A stretch of 64,000 bases of DNA from positions 1,973,733 to 2,037,732 of the forward strand of contig NC_089175.1 in assembly GCF_947507565.1 (NCBI RefSeq). The letters run 5' to 3'. This stretch comes from Oscarella lobularis. Its lineage: Eukaryota; Porifera; Homoscleromorpha; Homosclerophorida; Oscarellidae. Positions 9,410-19,400 of this stretch are shown piece by piece (within the stretch, counting starts at the first letter, position 1; every line of letters starts with the position of its first letter). Below the pieces are notes generated by a model that was given only the letters and a program-made list of their open reading frames with translations, searched no databases and had not been told where the DNA came from. Both the position numbers and the translations under genes were made by a program.

Positions 9410-11096
9410 ATGGCGGTGGGCGAAACTCTGGTATTGGCCTCGTTTTTCAATAACTGTGTAACTGCAGGATCGGTCAGAGAAGTTTAGAATGCGGCTCGAG
9501 CAACGAAAAGCCGAAATGGAGCGCAAGAAAGAAGAAAGAATCACTCAAAACGAATCGCGAGGAGCCATCGAACTTTTCAACAAAGAATTCGCTACCGAAA
9601 AGCAGGGTAACGAATTAGACATTCACAGCAGGTGTTGATAAACGCGTTTTTGATTCAGAAATCGAGCGTCTCGTGGAAAAATCGCTGGAAATATCGAAAT
9701 CTGATCTCTTGGCCCATTTCGATGCATTAGCTCTTTCAATGCAAAAATTGAAAAAGCACCTCTCTGATTCCGCGTCGTTTCTGCCCGAATTCGGCATCAA
9801 AACGGCTCAAACGGTTCCACATCACTCTAAAACGAAAAATCCTCTGATATAATTTAATTAATTTATTGTAGCAACTAGATGCCTTAGATTTAGTCATTCG
9901 AGAAAAGAGGGACGTTCTAATGCCTAAGAAGAAATTTGCTTTCAAATCGAGAAAAAAAGAGGCAGAGAAACCCGTTGAGAACGAGAAAACAGAAAAGGAA
10001 GAGATCCAAGAAGGTAGCAAGCCAATCTTCTCCACAGTGACTAATTTAAATAAATATATAATTAATTAATGTAGAAGCAGCATGTTCAGGTGAAAAAGGA
10101 CGGAAGTCTCATTTGGGCAATTAGTAGCTCAGCACGCGCTTTTCTAGTCATTTTACTCGGTTCCGATGATGCGCGAATACTCAAATTTCATAATAGAGAT
10201 GGAGAGACTTTAACATTAGAGGTAGGTTTAGTTTCAGATGAAAAGGAGAAATACTTTAGACACGAATTTGTCTAAGGCAGACGATGTGTCTGGCAAAGAA
10301 GTGGACTTGTCTCAGCTAAACGGATGCGTGGTGAAAATATTTGGAACGCCAATGGCAATTCGCATGCACCACATATCGAATTCAAAGTAAGTGAACAGGA
10401 GGAGTTCATTGCGCGTAGAATGTCAATTTTAAATATTGGGCTGTTAAATCGATGAGACGTCAGACCCATAATTTAACACAATGTTGGCTTAAACTTGGAA
10501 CTATTTCTCCTCTCGCAATGAACAAAGAAGGGGTCTGATGGTGTGCGTTTTCCAGAGTGGAAACGCATCAGACACTTGCTTTGTGGCACAGATGTTGCTT
10601 CTCTCATTTTTGTATGCTAATAGTGATTGGGATTTCTATTTTAGAGTTTTTAGCGGTCCCGTTGCCACGTCTGTTTTTCTAGACAACTGCACGGCGTGTA
10701 GCTTCGTTTTGGCGTGTCAACAGGTTGGAAAATTAGCTGGAGCCTTTACTTCGATCCTTGAAGGTCTTTCTGTTTTTTTTAGCTACGTATTCATACTACA
10801 ACCGATAGCCGATTTTTTATTCACGTATCAAGTCGGGCAATTATCGAGGATTGCAGTCAGGTTGGCTTCGCTCCCTATAACTGGGATTACAGCGGGATAG
10901 AGAGGCATTTCCAGGTACGTTTCGGATTAGACGATCTGTTGTCTGTATCACGTTGCCTTAGGAGTGTGGATTACCGTCTCTGAACAGCGAGGGGAATCAC
11001 TGGGACTGCGTTGACGACTTCAATTGGCTTAGCTCAAGCGAACGATCTCCAAACTGGTATATCGTTTCTCAAGACAAAAAAACCATTAAACTGTAA
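9410..11096 (+). CDS. TBCC: Tubulin-binding cofactor C (tubulin GTPase-activating chaperone)
   Basis: TBCC joins cofactors D and E with tubulin and stimulates GTP hydrolysis to release folded alpha/beta dimers in the cytosol. Exons seen: 9410-9430 (uncertain), 9468-9606, 9659-9813, 9872-10013, a possible 15-base microexon 10075-10089, 10148-10221, 10277-10386, 10645-10723, 10783-10914 and 10962-11096. An N-terminal coiled coil (SEKFRMRLEQRKAEMERKK) is followed by the spectrin-like part ending PKKKFAFKSRKK, at the same spacing as vertebrate TBCC. The beta-helical CARP/TBCC domain has GPVATSVFLDNC, VLACQQLRIHTT and the catalytic-finger motif VSSRAIIEDC. The end, FAPYNWDYSGI and WDCVDDFNWL, is diagnostic. 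The start is uncertain: the first intron would be only 37 bp, and an ATG at 9490 is the alternative. Confidence 0.88.
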
Positions 11097-11346
11097 ATAA
11101 AATCAACGTAACGTCTACCAATAGCTGGACGGTCAAAGTAGCCTACATATGCATCTAATAAAAGCTCCATTGCCCTAGATTCCTCTGAACCAAATTACCG
11201 GCAAGTGAACAATTATTACACAAAAATCAGCACTTACGTTCAACAACAAACTGCGCACAAACAACTAGCACCACAAAAAAAGGGAAAAGGCGGGATTGCG
11301 ACTGATTAGCCCACTGTTCTGCAGTAGCCACGTGCAAAGGCCACTT

Positions 11347-12586
11347 TTAGCCTTTCCGGAAGAAGAAGAAACAGAATGGAATAACAACAAACACCACAAA
11401 CACCACACAAGCGAGAACAAAAATAATAAGATTCTGTCTCAAATCATTCATCTGTTGTTGTTGTTGTTGGCGCTGCTTTTCCATTTCTTCTTCGTGCTGT
11501 TTGTTAGCTTTTTCGAATTCTGCTTCAAGCCTCTGCACTTTGTTTTGAAGTTCTTGCTCTCTTTTTCTTTTTGCCTCCAGCTCTCTTTTGATCTCTTTTA
11601 TGGCATCATCAGACTTTTTTGCTTCGGCAACAAGACGACGAGACAGTTCCTTCTTGTCCTTTTCTCTTTTCTCAGCGCACTTTTCTGCTTCACTTGCTAT
11701 TTGTTTGGGTGTGCCAGTTCTAACTTGTTCTAATAGTTTCCTTTGATCTGTAACGACGTTAATTGTTTTCTTCATGTGCTCATACTCATTGGCATCTTCC
11801 TTAATGTGGGCCTGCAAATGTTTTCGCTCGCGCTAAAAAAAGACAACTCTAAACTGGAACAATGAAATCGTTTTAACTCTATGTCATACCTCAAAACGGC
11901 AGCCAACTTCCCAGTAAGGGCACTGTACCTTTTCTTCGGGACATGTGTCCTTCTTGTGTTCCTCTATCTATTTATCAAGTCTTAGACTATTCTGTTCATT
12001 AGGTAGCCACATGTACCTCGCATCGCTTTATTGTATTTCTGCACAAATCGCAAGGTACTGGAAAATACTTGCACTTTTTGTTGTGCTTCTGTAATTACAA
12101 TCCGTGATTGTTTGCAAATTAGTCACTGGGTTACCGTACGTTCAGTTCCTCATATTTCATTTCATTCTCACAGTGTTTGCAGGTGACTGTCCGTTTTGGA
12201 CAGGTGGTTTTTTTGTGATTGGGCAAGACGTTGCGGCGCAACACTTTAGTGCAATCAGGACAATGGACCTCAGCGAAATCGCATACTTTGCGGTGGTTCT
12301 GCGCAGACTCATAGTTTAGTCATGGTACTGGATAATAAGCAGAACTAAGATACCTCTAAATCCTTTAGTGGAAATGTCTCGGGACATCCATTGTTTTTCT
12401 CCGTGCAACAAATCTTCATTAACATAATTTCGTCGTTGACTTTTTTATCTCTAAATTTCTAAATTGAATATCAAGTTTTTAGATACGGCACTAAACTGAT
12501 TCGGCGGCACAAACCTTTTCAATTGTCATTCTGTCTTTGGGGCATTGAAATTTGTCGTTTCCTTGCCTACAGTTCAAAACAACAAA

Positions 12587-12622
<36 letters not shown>

Positions 12623-12863
12623 AAAGGCGTCACGGCACTTACCACAGCAGAAAGTCAATGCAGGCTCCACAAAACGAGTGACCACAAACTTCGGCTTGAA
12701 AAGGGTCCTTGAGCACAAGTGTGCAGTGGCAACAAAGAAGTCGGTCTTGAATGACATCCTCGGTCACAAAGATGTGTTTTGGGTGCCCTTTTGGATCGAC
12801 GATAGTCGGCCCATCCGTTTCGGAATGGGGTGATAACGTCGTCACGGCTTTCTTAGCGTTCAT
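11347..12863 (-). CDS. TRAF-like RING/zinc-finger protein with coiled coil and C-terminal membrane anchor
   Basis: Seven exons: 12863-12643, 12566-12515, 12458-12354, 12298-12140, 12088-12017, 11967-11890 and 11832-11347, giving 390 residues. A RING finger (CCHC..., CGHSFCGAC, then CPKDR) near residues 44-90 is followed by DKKVN and a run of TRAF-type CxxC/HxxxC fingers (CDFAEVHCPDC, CKYFPVPCDLC, CPYWEVGC). A glutamine/lysine-rich coiled coil of about 110 residues comes next, then a hydrophobic segment rich in V, F and I and a short RKG end. The MATH (TRAF-C) domain that binds receptor tails in classical TRAFs is absent, and the tail anchor would fix the RING on a membrane facing the cytosol. 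By family, a ubiquitin ligase in NF-kB or stress signalling. The start lies 198 bp from the protease gene on the other strand. Confidence 0.8.
12583..12624. repeat. AAAT microsatellite inside TRAF-like intron 1
   Basis: About ten tandem AAAT (TTTA on the gene strand) units lie within the 76-bp intron between the first two exons of the TRAF-like gene. They explain why this intron is longer than its neighbours. Confidence 0.9.
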
Positions 12864-13060
12864 ATCTTTGCTCGGGTACGGTCAACTTAGCCTCGCAGCC
12901 GCGCTGCCGCGGTTTCACGCAGTCGTCCTTTGTCTTCAAGAAAACACGTGCCGAAATACGAGAGCATTCTTTGTAGCCGTAAAAAAACATTCTCTGATCT
13001 CTCTCTGCGTTTATATCAACGGAGAGGCGTTACCTACGCATTCGTAAAAAAATTGGTAGT
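12864..13060. promoter_or_regulatory. Shared divergent promoter region, TRAF-like / aspartyl protease
   Basis: Only 197 bases separate the two start codons on opposite strands, so the regulatory sequence of both genes must lie here or inside their first exons. No TATA box is evident. The CG-containing stretch at 12890-12930 is the only compositional feature. Confidence 0.55.
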
Positions 13061-14749
13061 ATGGAACGGTTCTTTCTCTCTCTTGTCGCTACTCTCAGCA
13101 CTGCTTTATTGGCAAAATCATCTCCGTACGTCGATAGCCTCTCGGGGACTCCTACCCAAGGATACACGATCACTCTGAGCGTTGGAACACCTCCACAGAA
13201 GGCAAGAAAGCCAGGAAACCTTCCCAAACGATCTCATGACCCTATCCAATCGCAGGTAAGAGTGATATTGGACACGGGAAGCGGCGATCTCGTCCTCCGA
13301 ACGCCAAAAATAGGCACGAACCACTTCCAGCCAAACAAGTAGCCCAAATTAGAAACAAGAGTCGTCGATTCCCCGAAAAAACGCACTCTCGCAGATCGTC
13401 GACGTACGTTTCCACGCGCAAGCCCGCCATCATCGCCTACATGAGCGGATCCGCCGTAGGGCACGTCGGATCTGACGTCATTTCGACGAAATCGCTCGAT
13501 TTCGTCGCGAACGCATCGTTTCTCGTAACCGAAGACCCATTGCCGGGCGTTGTAAGCGAATCGGCGACGGGTATATTGGGATTAGCCTATTCCGGATTGG
13601 CGAAAGTAAAAATAATTTCTAAAAAGTCGATTTTCGCTTGACGTGTCGTGGGCGTGGTTATAGCCTATCGGCGTCGTAACGCCTCTTTTTGACGTCTTGG
13701 TGTCATCGGGCGGACTTCAAAATCAATTTTCTATAAGACTATGCGGTGTCAACGCCACTTCGAATCTCGTGGGATCAATAGTAGGATAATCGACTATTTA
13801 TTCATATATTCATTAGACGAGTGGCTTTTTAGATTTTGGGGGGGAGTAATTCTAGTTTTTATGTGGGACCTATCTATTATACCCCCATCAAGAGGGAATT
13901 GCACTACGAAGTCATTATAACGAGAATCCGTGTGGGCGGGGTTGACCTAAACATTCCCTGTTCACAGGTAATATTACTACGTAACGCTCAAAAATTGAAA
14001 TTATATACATCTCTTTCTATAGTATAATAGTAAAAATACCATAGTTGATACTGGGACGGATAAACTGCTATTTCCGGAAAATGTCTATAATTCTTTAGTA
14101 TCTTTGATCAAAGCTAACTCGGTAAGAAAAGAAATCTATAGATGAATAGATTTCACGCTGATTGTTCTCCTCCTCTCAGAATGTCCTAGCCCCCGAAGCG
14201 TTTTGGCGTCTCGGCACGCAACTCCGCTGCGACCCCAACTTCGACTTCTCCGCATTCCCTGATATATCAATTAGCCTTCTCTCGAGCCAGGGACTCGATA
14301 AGGAACTCAATCTGGTCATCGGACCCAAAGTAGGACGACGAGAAAATAGAAATCCGCTGGGCGACCCCGTAATAGAACGTTTTCTCCTAATATAGACCTA
14401 TCTTCGATTCCAGTCGAAGAACAATAAGGATGGGACCTGTTATAGTTTCGGCGTCGGAGTTTCTAATACAGGTAAAGGAGCTTCGAAAATAGAATGAGAG
14501 GAAATAGGTTATGGTTATGATTACATAAAGGATCTATTTTGGGATTGGCCGCTTTGGACGGATTCTACGTCGCTTTTGATCGAGCTAATAAAAGAATCGG
14601 CTTCGCCAAGGCGACGTGCGAAGGAGAAAAAGGTTGGAATAACAGGAAATAATCGCTATTTTTAAAAACGCCAACTCATCTTTTTCTTTTTCCTTCCGCG
14701 GATGCAGCGTCTCAACTGTCTTCGAGAGTCGACGCTCCCGTCTCGCGAG
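13061..14749 (+). CDS. BACE/memapsin-like aspartyl protease domain 1 (possibly the N-terminal half of a double protease)
   Basis: Exons 13061-13201, 13256-13338, 13395-13605, 13664-13780, 13833-13967, 14023-14121, 14180-14329, 14396-14471, 14531-14632 and 14708-14749 give about 385 residues. A signal peptide (MERFFLSLVATLSTALLA) leads to GYTITLSVGTPPQK and the first active-site motif DTGSGD. The flap region and the second motif VDTGTD follow, then the BACE-like FWRLGTQLRC, LGLAALDGFYVAFDRA and IGFAKATCEGE. Both catalytic aspartates are present. No transmembrane segment is seen before 14749. The last exon ends in phase 1 and fits the phase of the exon at 15289, so transcription may continue into domain 2. 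If it stops instead, reading through the donor gives about 25 more residues before a stop. The first intron (13202-13255) is GC-AG. Confidence 0.85.
13202..13255 (+). other. 54-bp GC-AG intron, in frame and stop-free
   Basis: The exon ends CCACAGAAG, the intron starts GCAAGAAAG and ends CAATCGCAG, and the next exon starts GTAAGAGTG. Removal yields PPQKVRVILDTGS, the expected aspartyl protease text. Retention adds exactly 18 residues just before the catalytic loop without a stop. Confidence 0.85.
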
Positions 14750-15288
14750 GTAAGTGGGAGAATGTCAGCGGGGGACTTCGTATATGCAAAGTAAGAATTC
14801 CAATGGAATCCTTGCTTAATTAATGAGATCACGCCATCCACCACGGACTGCGTGTGTACACCGGATTTTGTACAAACCCGACCTTTGCACCTCTTTAGAA
14901 ATGAGCGTCTACCGGAGATGCTTACAGACCAGACCGTATTTATCTTTTTGCTTCCTCCTCGAGACTTCCTTTTCCTTAGTTTCCTTTTCCTCTTTCGCAG
15001 TGCATAGTCGGGATTCTTACGATAGGGACTAGTTCGTTTCCCTGACACCATAGTTTCCGTGTTCCTGGACGGCTTCCTCGTTTGCCCTAAAGCCTCAAAA
15101 CTTCCTAGCCTCTTACACAAGACGAGGAAGCCGAAAGGAGGAGGAGTAGGAGGACGAATCGTTTAGGCTAAACGAATCATACCCTTCGCGCGAAAAATTC
15201 ATGAAGGGCCGGGGGGACTCGGGTGGTAGTCCGTCGTGTATAATTCATGCATGCGTTCCTTCCCACTTTCAATGAATCGTTTCGACAG
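14750..15288 (+). other. 539-bp gap between the two aspartyl protease domains
   Basis: Either a long intron (about ten times the local norm) or an intergenic region between two protease genes. It starts with a good GTAAGT donor and ends with TTTCGACAG. An ATG at 14901 opens a hydrophobic, signal-like peptide, but I find no donor of the right phase linking it to the exon at 15289. No clear AATAAA for domain 1 is seen. Confidence 0.6.
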
Positions 15289-17520
15289 TTCCTCACAATT
15301 GCGCATACCAAAACCTCCGCGGCGAACCGGGCACGGGCTACACGCTCAACGTCTCAATCGGAACGCCAAAACAATGGGTAGAAAATGAATTCATTGCTTT
15401 TCTGGAAAAAAAATATTTGGATCATCTAGTTCAAAATTCTTCTCGACACGGGTAGCAGCAATTTCGCCGTCGCCGCCGCCCCCGTGGAACAGGTGACATC
15501 CTACTTTCACATCGAAGAGTAAGAACGGAAATAACATGAATTAAAGCTAGTTTCGCTAACCGGAGTTTCTATTCCAGTTCGTCGACGTACGAAAATCTCC
15601 GCAAATCGGTCGGCGTCGATTACACGGGCGGTTCTTGGCGCGGCACGCTCGCCACCGACGTCATCACGTCGCCGGATGCCCTATCGTCGAACGTGTCGTC
15701 GCCAATTCGCGTTCGTCTCGCAACGATCGCGAAATCGGAGAAACTCTTCAAAGATCTTCCCATGCAAGGTCTCCTCGGTCTCGCATATAAATCATTAGCT
15801 AAGGTATAATAGATAGGGGCAGAGAGAGAGAAAGGGGGATGCGATGACCTTTCGGTTTTTGTATGTGTACGCGTAGCCGGACGATTCCGTTACGCCCGTT
15901 TTCGACACGCTCGTCGACGCGAAACGCGTGGCGAACGTTTTCTCCATGCAATTGTGCGGAACCGTCGATAAGGGAACGCATCTCGACGTTAGCGTAGGGG
16001 GAACGATGGTTAGTATGAGAACCTAAGATCCTTTTCGTTTTAAAACGCTCCGTTATCGTGTTAAGGTCTTTAGCGGTATTGACCCCGATTTGCATCGCGG
16101 TTCCATTCACTATACGCCGTTGAAAAGAGCGTGGTACTACGACGTCGTTCTCACGGGAATGCGCGTCGATAACGACGACGTCGACGTCGATTGCACCGAG
16201 GTACTGTACTATATATTCAAGAATAGATAAACCGCCTCTATGGACCCCACAAAGAGCCCCTTTTTTTCCTTTGCATACGTGCGCGATCTAGCAGGAAATC
16301 GTTTGTTTAGTTGAATAACGATCGTACGATCGTCGACAGCGGCACGACGACGCTTCGTCTCCCCACGCTCGTTCACGGGAAAGTCGTCGATCTTATCAAA
16401 ACGAAAACGGTCGCCCCCTTGACTAAATCAACGAACGTCTCAACGTTTTTCTCTTCAGACGCTCATCAACTCGTCGTCGTCGTTTTGGCAGGGCGGTCGA
16501 ACGCTCTACTGTTGGAATCCGGATCGTCCCGAATTCGATCGATTTCCCACGGTAACGCTCGACTTTTTGTCTAGCGAGGGCGACAACGGAGACAAATATT
16601 TTCGTCTCACTGTCCTACCGCAGGTAATCACCCCTAAAGGGTTCCACGCCTTTTTTTCCCATGGATAGTCGACGCGTAACGAGATCTTTGCCGTCGCTAA
16701 TGGGCCATTTGTCCTCTTAGATGTACCTGCAGGCCTATCGTAGCGTGGAGGACGACGAAAGGGATTGTTACAAGTTTAGCATACTGCCATCAACGTCCGG
16801 TCAGCTGGGGGGAAAATATGCATGCGTTCGTTTGTTCTTCTTCCTAATGGAGAGCAGCTATTCTACGAAGTATGGAAGAGGGGCAATCGAATCGTTTTCT
16901 CTCTCTCTTAGGAACCGTTCTCGGCGCCGTCGTCATGGAAGGCTACTACGTCGTTTTCGATCGCGAAAACGAGCGCGTCGGCTTTGCGACGTCGACGTGC
17001 GAAAGTAAGCCGTCGTTTTCTCGCGATCTCCCCCGCGTTGTTTTTGACGAGACGTCCGCTTCCTACGCGGTTGCGCTTGGCGCTGGCACAATCCGGCTCT
17101 CCCACCGTGCGACTTCCGAACCGAAAGGACTCCGCGCTCGTGCACATTCCTCCTCCTCCCCCTCCTCGTCGATCCCAACTAACTCCTCCCCTTCTTCCAA
17201 TTTAGTTCGGGACTCTAGTTTCGAGAAGCCAACCGTTGCCGGCCCGTTCACACGGCAAGGTAGGAGAGCGAGAACCACATCCGGGTTGGTCTAACTCGTT
17301 CTTTCCAGATGCAAAAGACTGCCGATACGACAGCCATTCGGTGACGTCGGCAAGCTTAGTTGTGATCTACGTTTCGGCTGCCATCATCGGCGTCGCGATC
17401 GTTGCTATAGCAATCGTTTGCGCGATGGGACGTATACAACGACGGCGACGACGAACCGTATCCGGAAGCGCTTATCGCGAATTGAACGACTCGACAGCAA
17501 TTTCGACTGATAGCAGTTGA
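15289..17520 (+). CDS. BACE/memapsin-like transmembrane aspartyl protease domain 2
   Basis: Exons 15289-15377, 15430-15518, 15578-15803, 15877-16008, 16066-16200, 16311-16409, 16459-16623, 16721-16799, 16912-17004, 17206-17259 and 17309-17520 give about 457 residues. It begins PHNCAYQNLRGEPGTGYTLNVSIGTPKQ, with no signal peptide of its own. Active sites are DTGSSN and VDSGTT. BACE-specific blocks include GSIHYTPLKRAWYYDVVL, FWQGGRTLYCW, LPQMYLQAY, DCYKFSILPSTSGT and LGAVVMEGYYVVFDRE. A single transmembrane helix (VVIYVSAAIIGVAIVAIAIV) and an arginine-rich cytosolic tail follow. BACE enzymes are endosomal or plasma-membrane sheddases that cut type I proteins in the lumen. Joined to domain 1 the protein is 842 residues with all phases matching. 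Whether it is one gene or two is unresolved. Confidence 0.85.
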
Positions 17521-18154
17521 TTTTTGCACGCATTGTGTGCGTGTGTTTTGTTTACGAATATTAAAAGGGTGTCCTCCTTGTCCGTGAGGTTGAAAGTGAG
17601 TAACGCCCCTATAATTGAATGGGGATTTCCCTAGGTGCAGGTTCGGGCTTGTGACCAACCCGTAGCCAATCAGAGCAGGGTGTGAGTAATGCCGACATCA
17701 TCACATCCATATATGTGCCCGTACTACCGAACAGTTCGTCATTTCTCGACTGAGTCGACTCTCGATCCAGACCGTGTGAACTCAGTTGAAGCGTTCGAGA
17801 ACGAAGCGAAACCTTGGTAAGCCCAAGCAGCTGGGATCGGCCTGGAACCTGGCTTCGCTTCGCACGACAACCGATCGAAGCACCGCCTTCCGCGAACACG
17901 CGACGCGCTCGAACATGCCCAGGGCCCGAACAATCGCGAGCAGAACGCATCGGCGTTGCAATCACGTTCCGCTACGATCGCGATCGCTTCGTACGTGCTA
18001 CGCGTGGATTATGCAACGCCACGTCACGCGAAAGCATTTCGGGGACCTAGAACCAGCGCGTGAGCAAGCGGGGTCCTGTCCCCGCGCGTAGGAGTATCCC
18101 ACCACACCCACGTGTTCACGATGGTCGCATAATCTGTCGTAACGCGTAGAAACG
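17521..18154. other. Intergenic; 5' region of the Capicua-like gene
   Basis: CG-rich flank between the protease and the Capicua-like gene. Overlapping open frames on both strands here lack codon bias, motifs and splice context, and I take them as chance. No RNA gene recognised. Confidence 0.55.
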
Positions 18155-19204
18155 ATGTCGAAACTGTTGCCCACGGCCTCGGTGATCGTCGATCACGAGT
18201 CGAGCGGATTCTACCGTCGCATGAAGCTCGTCGCGCTCCAGCCGGACGGACGCGTTCGCCTCGAAACGACGAACGAAAACGGCGCGAAACTCATCGTTCA
18301 AGTCGTCGAAGAATTTTCCAAGCCCGACGTTCCCAACGTCGTTCTCGACTTCGTACCGAATGCGAAGCATTTGACCATAAGTTCGCCGGTTTTCGCACCG
18401 TACCCGCCCGTCGACACGTACGAGTGCGAGACAGAGGAAGGCGATAGCCCCTCCTACGTTCCAGGCACGATCGTCGACAAGCGATACAAACCGCTCGCCG
18501 TGCAAGTCGAATACGCCGACGGAACGAGACAATGGCTCAAGCGCGAGAGCGTCAAAGCGGCGATCAGCCCTTGGTCGTGGATGCGTCAGGGCGGGGCCGA
18601 TCAAAAGTCAGTCAGCTCACCGTCCAATGACGAAGAAGCCGCTTTGCGCTCCAAACCGAAGAGCCCGCCGAAACGCTACAAGAAAGGCGAACTCGTCGTG
18701 ACGGCGACGGGCGGAATCAAGAAGTTCAACGGTAAACAGTGGCGTCGTCTCTGCGCGCAGCCCGGCTGCATGAAAGAGTCGCAAAGACGTGGGCTCTGTT
18801 CGCGGCATCTTCAGCAGTCGAGCGCGATCGTTGCCGGTCACGTGCGTCGCGACGACGATCACACGAGCGTCGAATCGCCGCGGGCGACCGTCGCGAGCGT
18901 CGCGAGCGTCGACGAAGAGACGGAATCGACGGCGGCGGCGGCGATTCTTTTATCGCTGCGGAATTCTCCCCCGCCCCCATCCACACAGTCCCATGCGAAT
19001 CTTTTGAAGTATCCCGGTCTTCCACCGCCGCTTATTCCCGCGCCAACTCCGCTGTCGATGACACCGCCTGATACGCCGGCGGGAACGCGTATCGCTTATC
19101 CTGCGTACCATCCCACCTTTTTTTTCCCACCGCCACCGGCCTTCTTTGTTCCTCACTGTTTCAAAAGGCGACTGACAAACCCGGAAGCCGGTAGCGCTGA
19201 CTGA
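18155..19204 (+). CDS. Capicua-like transcription factor without HMG box
   Basis: Intronless, 349 residues. Residues 1 to about 140 resemble the N-terminal module of long Capicua isoforms ([20 protein letters not shown], then [26 protein letters not shown]). Residues about 172-215 hold the conserved block [28 protein letters not shown] followed by a CxxxxC...CxxH zinc-binding-like motif ([14 protein letters not shown]). The C-terminus is proline-rich ([19 protein letters not shown]). Full-length Capicua represses RTK-responsive genes through an HMG box and a C-terminal C1 motif. No HMG box lies here or in the next 200 bases, so this is a short family member or a retrocopy-like paralogue. Nuclear by family; how it binds DNA is unclear. 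Confidence 0.75.
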   Translation: MSKLLPTASVIVDHESSGFYRRMKLVALQPDGRVRLETTNENGAKLIVQVVEEFSKPDVPNVVLDFVPNAKHLTISSPVFAPYPPVDTYECETEEGDSPSYVPGTIVDKRYKPLAVQVEYADGTRQWLKRESVKAAISPWSWMRQGGADQKSVSSPSNDEEAALRSKPKSPPKRYKKGELVVTATGGIKKFNGKQWRRLCAQPGCMKESQRRGLCSRHLQQSSAIVAGHVRRDDDHTSVESPRATVASVASVDEETESTAAAAILLSLRNSPPPPSTQSHANLLKYPGLPPPLIPAPTPLSMTPPDTPAGTRIAYPAYHPTFFFPPPPAFFVPHCFKRRLTNPEAGSAD

Positions 19205-19400
19205 ACGCTCTTGTAGTTCCTTTAGGGTCTTAGGCAAGCTTTACGGAAGAGAAAGACGTCGCGTATGACTATACTATAGTTTATTCGTTTTCAAAGGCTG
19301 TATAGTGCCGTACGTAATGGTTCATTCGAAATCCTTTTTTTAGTATAGCGCGAAGTTTCTGTCTATTCATTTATTATAACAATTCGTTTCCTTTTCTTTC

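Noticed and set aside
11296-11733. Hydrophobic Leu/Phe-rich plus-strand frame that looks like a membrane protein
   Set aside because: It is the antisense of the glutamine/lysine/glutamate-rich coiled coil of the TRAF-like gene.
16872-17294. 140-residue open frame rich in Ser/Pro/Arg across the end of the protease gene
   Set aside because: It is a read-through of exon 16912-17004 into the intron; the true text resumes at 17206 and matches the BACE C-terminus.
17609-17965. Minus-strand frame of 118 residues in the intergenic region upstream of the Capicua-like gene
   Set aside because: No motif, no splice context and competing frames of equal length in the other direction.
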